Of a stretch of 64,000 bases of DNA, positions 58,569 through 64,000 are shown piece by piece (within the stretch, counting starts at the first letter, position 1; each line of letters opens with the position of its first letter). This DNA comes from Hyphomicrobiales bacterium (GTDB taxonomy: Bacteria > Pseudomonadota > Alphaproteobacteria > Rhizobiales > OSC116). The DNA lies in NCBI GenBank assembly GCA_002401855.1, contig NVUH01000003.1, positions 62,001 to 126,000 on the forward strand, written 5' to 3'. Under the pieces are notes generated by a model that saw only the letters and a program-made list of their open reading frames with translations, did no database searches and was not told the origin of the DNA. The position numbers and the translations under genes are program-made.

Positions 58569-59789
58569 ATGAATATTTTAAAATTCGCAGCAGCAAGTAT
58601 GCTGATATTGGGAGCCGTATCTAGCGCCCAAGCTGCAGACAAAGAACTCCACATGATTCAATGTGGTGGTCAAGATTGGGGTGGGTCTTACTCTGAAAAG
58701 CATATTGCTGAGTGGGAAGAAGCCAACCTTGGCTATAAAGTTAACCTAGAATATCTGGCTTGGGGCCAGTGCCAAACCAAAGCCACCACATTGGCGGCTG
58801 CCGGCAACGCACCAGCACTTGCTTATATGGGCTCACGCACATTGAAACAATTGTCAAAAAATGATCTGATCATTGAGATTCCGATGACAGATGCTGAAAA
58901 AGCCACTTATGCTGCACCTATCTTGGGCACAGTGACTGCTGGTGGTAAAATTTGGGGCGCACCGCGCGCTTTCTCAACCAAAGCTCTATATTGGAATAAA
59001 GGTTTGCTTAAAGCTGCTGGCTTTGACGGCGAAAAAGGCCCAACCACTTGGGATGAAATGTATGAAATGGCAGCTGCCATTAAAGAAAAAACTGACGCTG
59101 ATGGCGTGGCACTTGTGGCCGCCTCGTTTGATAATACGATGCATCAGTTTATGAACTATGTTTATTCAAACGGTGGTGAAGTGATCAATGCTGACGGTGA
59201 AATTGTTTTCAATTCACCACAAGTTGTTGAAGCTATGGAATTCTATGCCAGTAAACTGGCTTCTGTTGCCCAACCCGGCCCGATCGCTTATGACAAAGCC
59301 AAAGCCCGCCCGCTATTTTTAGCTGGTAAATCTGGCTTCTTGGTTGGCCCTTATGGCGATAGTGCACGTATGAAAGAAGTTGATGGCCTTGAATGGGCTG
59401 TTGGCCCTATGCCACATGGCCCTAGTGGCAAAGCGGGTACATTGCTAATCACTGACTCATTGGCTGTGTTTAAAGGTACTGGTGTTGAAGAGCAAGCTGT
59501 GAGCTTGGCTAAATATCTAACAAACCCTAAAAACCAATTAGAGTTTGAAATTGCTGTTGGCTTGACACCATTGCGTGCCAGTGCTGAAGTGGATGCAATG
59601 ATTGCCAAAGACCCGAACTGGGCACCATTCATTGACATCATTCCTGCTGGTGGTCCTGAGCCTTTTGCTACTGATTACCAAGGTTTGCAAGATGCAATTA
59701 ATGACGCGATCCAAAGCGTTGTGCTTGGTGAAGCTACAGCTGCTGAAGCGGTTGAAGCGGCTGCTGATGCACTTGAAGACGTTAAATAA
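58569..59789 (+). CDS. sugar ABC transporter substrate-binding protein, CUT1
   Basis: Family 1 extracellular binding protein of 406 residues with a signal peptide cut after about residue 22 (A-Q-A). Mature features include W-E-E-A-N near the N-terminus, P-A-L-A-Y-M-G-S-R, W-N-K-G-L-L-K-A-A-G-F, and F-L-A-G-K-S-G-F. With the surrounding hexosaminidase, GlcNAc kinase and nagA genes the ligand is probably GlcNAc, chitobiose or a related glycoside (inference). A hairpin separates it from the ATPase gene. Confidence 0.91.
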   Translation: MNILKFAAASMLILGAVSSAQAADKELHMIQCGGQDWGGSYSEKHIAEWEEANLGYKVNLEYLAWGQCQTKATTLAAAGNAPALAYMGSRTLKQLSKNDLIIEIPMTDAEKATYAAPILGTVTAGGKIWGAPRAFSTKALYWNKGLLKAAGFDGEKGPTTWDEMYEMAAAIKEKTDADGVALVAASFDNTMHQFMNYVYSNGGEVINADGEIVFNSPQVVEAMEFYASKLASVAQPGPIAYDKAKARPLFLAGKSGFLVGPYGDSARMKEVDGLEWAVGPMPHGPSGKAGTLLITDSLAVFKGTGVEEQAVSLAKYLTNPKNQLEFEIAVGLTPLRASAEVDAMIAKDPNWAPFIDIIPAGGPEPFATDYQGLQDAINDAIQSVVLGEATAAEAVEAAADALEDVK

Positions 59790-59798
59790 TATAGACGA

Positions 59799-59832
59799 GT
59801 GCGATCCATTGATTTGGGTCGCACCCGCTTTT
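59799..59832 (+). promoter_or_regulatory. hairpin after the sugar-binding-protein gene
   Basis: GTGCGATCC (59799-59807) pairs with GGGTCGCAC (59816-59824), nine positions with one G-U, followed by CCGCTTTT. Partial terminator or stability element; fourth example of a hairpin behind a binding-protein gene in this window. Confidence 0.62.
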
Positions 59833-59875
59833 GTAAATAGAATTTAAGACTAAATTGTAAGAATGGAGACTGGCT

Positions 59876-61033
59876 GTGGGTCAATTGAAATTAGAAAACC
59901 TGAAAAAGAGTTTTGGCACTGTTGAAGTGATCAAAGGTGTTTCACTTGATGTTAAACATGGCGAATTTATTGTATTTGTTGGCCCATCTGGCTGCGGTAA
60001 ATCGACTTTATTGCGCATGATTGCTGGCCTTGAAGACATCACCGAAGGTGATGTGATTATTGATGATGTGAGAGTGAATGCCCTGCCGCCCGTAAAACGC
60101 GGCATTGCCATGGTGTTCCAATCATACGCGTTATACCCGCATATGAGTGTATATGAGAATATTGCATTTCCGCTGCGGGTAGAAAAGCTCCCCCAAGCTG
60201 AAGTGGATGAAAAAGTACATAAAGCTGCTGATATTTTGAAGTTGAACGAGAGATTGCAATATCGCCCCGGTGAGTTGTCTGGTGGTCAGCGGCAACGTGT
60301 GGCGATTGGCCGTGCCATTGTGCGGGAGCCGAGTATTTTTCTATTTGATGAACCGTTGTCTAACCTTGATGCGGCGTTGCGCGCTTCGATGCGCATTGAA
60401 TTGTCTAAGCTGCATCATGATTTAGATGCCACGATGATTTATGTAACCCATGACCAGATTGAAGCCATGACTATGGCCGACCGCATTGTGGTGCTAGATG
60501 GCGGCGTGATATCGCAAGTGGGGTCTCCGCTTGAGCTATATCATAGCCCCGACAATTTGTTTGTCGCTGGATTTATTGGCAATCCGAAGATGAATTTTAT
60601 GGATGTGACCTGCACAGGTGTGGGTAAAAATAGCATTGATGTTGAGCTGGTGACGGGCGAAAAATTAACCATACCAGTCACGGCACGTGCGGGCATTGAA
60701 GGTCAGAAATTGACGCTCGGCATTCGGCCTGAACATACAACCACTGATGGTTGCGACATCACCATATCGTTGAATGCCAATGTTGTTGAGCGTTTGGGCG
60801 CTCATACTGTGGTTTATGCTGACGCCCCTGGTGTGGAGCTAGGTGATGATCCAGAAGCTGCCAATCGGTTTTCTTCTATCCAAGGCGGAATGGCCAATAT
60901 TCGCGCCAATCAACGCTTTGACATTGGTATAAAAGCCAGCGATTGCCATCTGTTTGATGAGCAAGGCGCAGCTTTTAAACGCAATATAGATTTATCCAGC
61001 TTAGATCTGCCTGAAATGCAGGCCAGTGCTTAA
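59876..61033 (+). CDS. sugar ABC transporter ATP-binding protein, UgpC/MsmK type
   Basis: ABC ATPase of 385 residues from a GTG start behind ATGGAGAC. Walker A G-P-S-G-C-G-K-S-T, Q-S-Y-A-L-Y-P-H, signature L-S-G-G-Q-R-Q-R and Walker B I-F-L-F-D-E-P are followed by a C-terminal TOBE regulatory region (from about 240, with L-G-I-R-P-E-H). It probably energises the CUT1 permeases upstream; as UgpC/MsmK-type ATPases are often shared, it could serve other CUT1 systems too. Confidence 0.93.
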   Translation: MGQLKLENLKKSFGTVEVIKGVSLDVKHGEFIVFVGPSGCGKSTLLRMIAGLEDITEGDVIIDDVRVNALPPVKRGIAMVFQSYALYPHMSVYENIAFPLRVEKLPQAEVDEKVHKAADILKLNERLQYRPGELSGGQRQRVAIGRAIVREPSIFLFDEPLSNLDAALRASMRIELSKLHHDLDATMIYVTHDQIEAMTMADRIVVLDGGVISQVGSPLELYHSPDNLFVAGFIGNPKMNFMDVTCTGVGKNSIDVELVTGEKLTIPVTARAGIEGQKLTLGIRPEHTTTDGCDITISLNANVVERLGAHTVVYADAPGVELGDDPEAANRFSSIQGGMANIRANQRFDIGIKASDCHLFDEQGAAFKRNIDLSSLDLPEMQASA

Positions 61034-61230
61034 TCTGAATTCCAATCGAAATAAGATTGAATGCCCGCATTGCGGGTGACGTTAAAGTCCGGCTCACTGA
61101 GCTGGCCTTTGCCGCTTGCTGTACGGAGCACGAGACGCTAATGCCTGTCATCGTGCCATTGGCATTGATAAGCACCATCTTCGGTAATGGAGCTTTGGCC
61201 TGATACCCCCTTGGCGTTTAATTCGTATTT
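61030..61230 (-). pseudogene. possible decayed gene fragment (minus strand), unrecognised
   Basis: A minus frame closes at 61030-61032 with a protein-like end (L-S-E-P-D-F-N-V-T, then R-N-A-G-I-Q-S-Y-F-D-W-N-S-D) but is interrupted by a TAG about 36 codons upstream. A second minus frame over 61100-61200 reads M-V-L-I-N-A-N-G-T-M-T-G-I-S-V-S. The stretch is richer in GC than its flanks. The combined reading vaguely recalls the C-terminus of a pseudopilin, but I do not trust that. Remnant or chance. Confidence 0.3.
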
Positions 61231-61389
61231 AAATATTTTAATTTTGATTGCGTCACAAGATTTAGATTTTTATCTTTCCATTGTAAATAAGGCTTATATT
61301 TTAGAAAAAGGCATGGTAAAAATGCATATAAGTAAAAATGATTTGCTTGCCAATAAACAATTGTAGCAAGAATTATTAGGGGTCTGAAT
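61034..61389. other. intergenic region before the hemolysin-III gene
   Basis: Of these 356 bases, the first 170 hold the possible minus-strand fragment; the remainder (61230-61389) is very AT-rich and presumably carries the promoter of the next gene. No intact gene is seen. Confidence 0.5.
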
Positions 61390-62034
61390 ATGATCAATAC
61401 GACACCAAAAAAGCCGCTTCTAAGAGGCCATTCTCACCAATCGATGTTTTTCGTAAGCCTTGGCGCATTGATTATGTTGATGACACTCACAACGACTGGG
61501 GGGGAATTCGTGGCCATACTTGTTTACGCGTTTGGCGTGTTGAGCATGTTTGGAATCAGCGCACTTTATCACCGTGTGAATTGGTCGGTTGATAAAAAAG
61601 CGCTTTTTCGTAGGTTCGACCACAGCGCTATTTATTTAATGATTGCGGGTACATTTACGCCGGTTGCCATTTTGGGTTTATCAAATCAATCAATGCATGT
61701 GCTGTTATGGACAATATGGATGGTCGCCATTCTAGGCATTATTAAGTCATTTTGGTTTGCAAATTCACCCAATATACTAAATGTAATTATATATTTAGGG
61801 GCGGGAGTTGTGATTTTCCCCTATGTGGGTGAGTTATTTGATGGCATTGGGCTGGTGCCAATCATTTTAATGGCAGCAGGTGGCATTGTTTACGCAATTG
61901 GCGCGATTATTTATGGTATTAAACGCCCGAATCCATCACCAATTTATTTCGGTTATCACGAAATTTTTCATATATTGGTGATTGTTGCCGCCATTTTACA
62001 TTTTATCATGGTCAATTTGATTTTAGAAAAATAG
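61390..62034 (+). CDS. hemolysin-III family (PAQR/YqfA-like) membrane protein
   Basis: Integral membrane protein of 214 residues with seven hydrophobic segments. It conserves the three family motifs: S-A-L-Y-H-R with the Ser/His pair, F-D-H-S-A-I-Y-L-M-I-A-G-T-F-T-P, and the C-terminal H-E-I-F-H-I zinc histidines. AGGGG precedes the ATG. Family members are membrane-embedded metal-dependent hydrolase-like proteins linked to membrane homeostasis; the name hemolysin is historical. Confidence 0.9.
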   Translation: MINTTPKKPLLRGHSHQSMFFVSLGALIMLMTLTTTGGEFVAILVYAFGVLSMFGISALYHRVNWSVDKKALFRRFDHSAIYLMIAGTFTPVAILGLSNQSMHVLLWTIWMVAILGIIKSFWFANSPNILNVIIYLGAGVVIFPYVGELFDGIGLVPIILMAAGGIVYAIGAIIYGIKRPNPSPIYFGYHEIFHILVIVAAILHFIMVNLILEK

Positions 62035-62069
62035 ACTTAATAATAGCTTGCTTAAGAATCTAGGAATAA

Positions 62070-62108
62070 CCCATTGATGCTATTCAATTTTTGAATAGCA
62101 TCAATGGG
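62070..62108. terminator. perfect 18-base-stem hairpin terminator
   Basis: CCCATTGATGCTATTCAA (62070-62087), loop TTT, and the exact complement (62091-62108), followed by AATTGAATTATTTTT. It ends the hemolysin-III transcript before the TRAP gene. Confidence 0.75.
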
Positions 62109-62183
62109 AATTGAATTATTTTTCGAATTAATTTTGTGTTAGTGATTCGAGATGTAATTTTCAGCATATGGGCCCAAATGATT

Positions 62184-64000
62184 ATGACGGATATACAAGT
62201 TAATAAAATTTCTTCAAAAGTAGCTTCATTTTTAGCTGTTGTCATGACCATAGCTTGCATATTGTGGAATATTGATGCGCCAACGCGCGTTGGTTATGCG
62301 ATATTAACCGAGCAATATATGGCATTTCAACTTGGTCTGGCCATCGCCATTGTGTTTTTACTTTCGGGTTTTACCGAAAAACAAACGAAAACCGCTAATA
62401 TTTTAGGCATGTGCTTGGCCGCTTTTGGCTTGGCTGTGTTGCTTTATGCGGCGGTATTTTACCCCGTTTTGTTAAGAGAGCAGGCATATAGGCCACCGAT
62501 TTTAACGCTTATTGGCGGTGTTGTGGTGGTTTTTGTTTTGGAAGGTGTGCGCCGCAAAGCGGGCTTGGCATTATTTTTCATCGTTTCGGTGTTTTTTATC
62601 TATGCTTTATTTGCCGACAAAATACCGGGTCCGTTGATTGGGCGTGAAATGAGCCCCGTGAAATTGGTGCAATATGTTGGGTTTGACCCGAGCGCGGTAT
62701 TTTCAACACCATTGGCAGTTGGCACGATCATTGTGCTGCTGTTTGTGTTTTTCGGCCAATTGCTATTTGCCGCGGGTGGTGGTGCATTTTTTACCGATTT
62801 GGCCATGGCAGCAACTGGCAAAAGCCGTGGTGGTAGCGCCAAAATATCGGTGGTGGCATCGGCGTTATTTGGCTCCATTTCGGGAAGTGCCGTCTCTAAC
62901 GTTGTGACCACGGGGGTTATCACCATTCCTTTGATGCGGCGTGGTGGATATTCTAAACAAGATGCGGGTGCGATTGAAGCCATTGCTTCGACAGGTGGAC
63001 AATTAACCCCGCCCATTATGGGGGCGGCGGCTTTTCTGATGGCCGAATTCTTGGATATATCTTATATGACTGTGGCCGCGGCTGCAGTCATTCCTGCCGC
63101 ATTATATTATGTGAGTATTTTCTTGCAGGTCGATTTGATTGCCGGAAGGGATGAAGTTCAGATTGTTGATGATGACATCCCCAATATGAAGCAAGTGTTG
63201 AAGGAGGGCTGGCATTTTATTCTGCCGTTTGTGGTGTTGCTTACCAGTTTATTTTGGTGGCGGTTAGACCCTGCGGACAGTGCGCTTATGGCGAGTATTG
63301 CCATCATTATCGTTGGGTTTTCGCGCCGTTATGGGCAAGACTATTTAACCTTGCAAAAATTGCTCAACGTGTTCATTTCGACTGGTAAATCAATGGTTGA
63401 CTTGATTCTAATCGTCGCGGCGGCGGGGTTTGTGATTGGCATTTTAAATGTCACTGGCCTTGGTTTTGCGTTGACTTTATTATTAGTTGATTCGATTGGT
63501 AATAATCTGTTTCTAATTCTGCTGGTTTCGGCTTTTATTTGTATTTTGCTCGGCATGGGCATGCCAACATCTGGCGTGTATGTTTTACTCGCGGCGTTGG
63601 TCGCGCCGTCTATTGTTGAGGCGGGGGTGTCGCCCATTGCAGCGCATATGTTTATTTTATATTTTGGTATGATGTCAATGATCACGCCGCCCATCGCATT
63701 GGCTGCCTTCGCAGCGGCGGCCATCACCAAATCTAACCCTTTGCACACGGGGTTGGCCGCTATGCGTATTGGCTGGGCGGCTTATATCATTCCATTTGTA
63801 TTTGTATGCACGCCCGCCTTATTGATGGATGGCACATGGGGGCAAATTATTTTGGCACTTGTCACTGCGATTGGCGGCATATTTGCTGTATCCGCAGCGA
63901 TTGTTGGTTTTATGAGTAAAAAACTCAGCCTGCCGATAAGAGGTTTGTTTTTGTTGTTGGGCATTTGTAGCTTGCCCATCGCTCTGGCGCCAATTGCATG
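62184..64000 (+). CDS. fused TRAP transporter permease, TAXI/DctQM type, 3' end missing
   Basis: The frame is open from ATG 62184 (ATG 62178 also in frame) to the window edge, 605 codons without a stop. The N-terminal part has four to five hydrophobic segments (DctQ-like), then the DctM region: I-S-G-S-A-V-S-N-V-V-T-T-G, I-E-A-I-A-S-T-G-G-Q-L-T-P-P-I-M-G-A-A-A-F-L-M-A-E and G-M-G-M-P-T-S-G-V-Y-V-L. These are hallmarks of 4TM/12TM fusion permeases of TAXI-type TRAP systems. No TAXI binding protein is seen in the window; it may lie beyond. Confidence 0.9.
   Translation, partial: MTDIQVNKISSKVASFLAVVMTIACILWNIDAPTRVGYAILTEQYMAFQLGLAIAIVFLLSGFTEKQTKTANILGMCLAAFGLAVLLYAAVFYPVLLREQAYRPPILTLIGGVVVVFVLEGVRRKAGLALFFIVSVFFIYALFADKIPGPLIGREMSPVKLVQYVGFDPSAVFSTPLAVGTIIVLLFVFFGQLLFAAGGGAFFTDLAMAATGKSRGGSAKISVVASALFGSISGSAVSNVVTTGVITIPLMRRGGYSKQDAGAIEAIASTGGQLTPPIMGAAAFLMAEFLDISYMTVAAAAVIPAALYYVSIFLQVDLIAGRDEVQIVDDDIPNMKQVLKEGWHFILPFVVLLTSLFWWRLDPADSALMASIAIIIVGFSRRYGQDYLTLQKLLNVFISTGKSMVDLILIVAAAGFVIGILNVTGLGFALTLLLVDSIGNNLFLILLVSAFICILLGMGMPTSGVYVLLAALVAPSIVEAGVSPIAAHMFILYFGMMSMITPPIALAAFAAAAITKSNPLHTGLAAMRIGWAAYIIPFVFVCTPALLMDGTWGQIILALVTAIGGIFAVSAAIVGFMSKKLSLPIRGLFLLLGICSLPIALAPIA

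Noticed and set aside
1-64000. CRISPR arrays, tRNA or rRNA genes, insertion sequences, prophage genes
   Set aside because: I looked for regularly spaced repeats, cloverleaf-like segments, transposase or integrase motifs and found none; the window reads as contiguous metabolic operons.

Overview
This 64 kb window is a run of catabolic and transport operons from a Gram-negative bacterium. It looks like a marine alphaproteobacterium: moderate-to-low GC, many binding-protein-dependent ABC and TRAP transporters, Frc and Puu-type gene families, and gene orders familiar from rhizobia and roseobacters. The exact lineage (SAR116-like or another order) cannot be fixed from this sequence. No tRNA, rRNA, CRISPR array, insertion sequence or phage gene was seen.

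Layout. (1) 1-2.4 kb: end of a DUF1801 gene, a Cys/Met-metabolism PLP enzyme and rsmJ. (2) 2.5-12.8 kb: a complete C-P lyase phosphonate system split into two convergent arms. phnCDE plus a DUF1045 2H-phosphoesterase run on +, and phnGHIJKLM plus a PhnZ-like HD gene plus phnN run on -. Each arm has a near-perfect Pho box at its head. (3) 12.8-22.6 kb: a hydroxycinnamate-type cluster. It has an SDR, an acyl/feruloyl-CoA synthetase, an enoyl-CoA hydratase, a MarR regulator, an amidohydrolase, a TRAP transporter and an acyl-CoA dehydrogenase, with a divergent promoter carrying a candidate MarR operator.

(4) 22.6-33.6 kb: putrescine uptake and breakdown. potFGHI, a GATase and an aldehyde dehydrogenase lie on -; a GntR regulator, puuA, an aminotransferase and puuB lie on +. 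Two copies of the same palindrome flank the regulator gene. (5) 33.6-38.7 kb: a fructose-type ABC system frcBCA with an ROK regulator, and frcK displaced to the opposite strand. (6) 38.7-45.7 kb: fetAB metal exporter, LacI regulator plus xylonate-type dehydratase, UspA and an alanine/sodium symporter.

(7) 45.9-61.0 kb: an N-acetylglucosamine / glyco-asparagine locus. It encodes GH20 and GH3 hexosaminidases, a GNAT, an NTF2-like protein, two different sugar kinases (BadF type and ROK type), a GntR/UTRA regulator, nagA, a glycosylasparaginase, a Gfo/Idh/MocA oxidoreductase and a CUT1 sugar ABC transporter. (8) 61.0-64.0 kb: a possible gene remnant, a hemolysin-III family membrane protein and the first 1.8 kb of a fused TRAP permease that runs off the window.

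The theme is scavenging of dissolved organic N, P and C: phosphonates, phenylpropanoids, polyamines, sugars, sugar acids and amino sugars. A recurrent architectural detail is a strong hairpin directly behind the binding-protein gene in four of the five transporter operons that contain such a gene. The most interesting points are the PhnZ-like oxygenase inside a C-P lyase operon that has no visible PhnY or PhnP, the apparent replacement of PuuD by a GMP-synthase-like GATase, and the glyco-asparagine locus with two non-homologous kinases and no nagB nearby.
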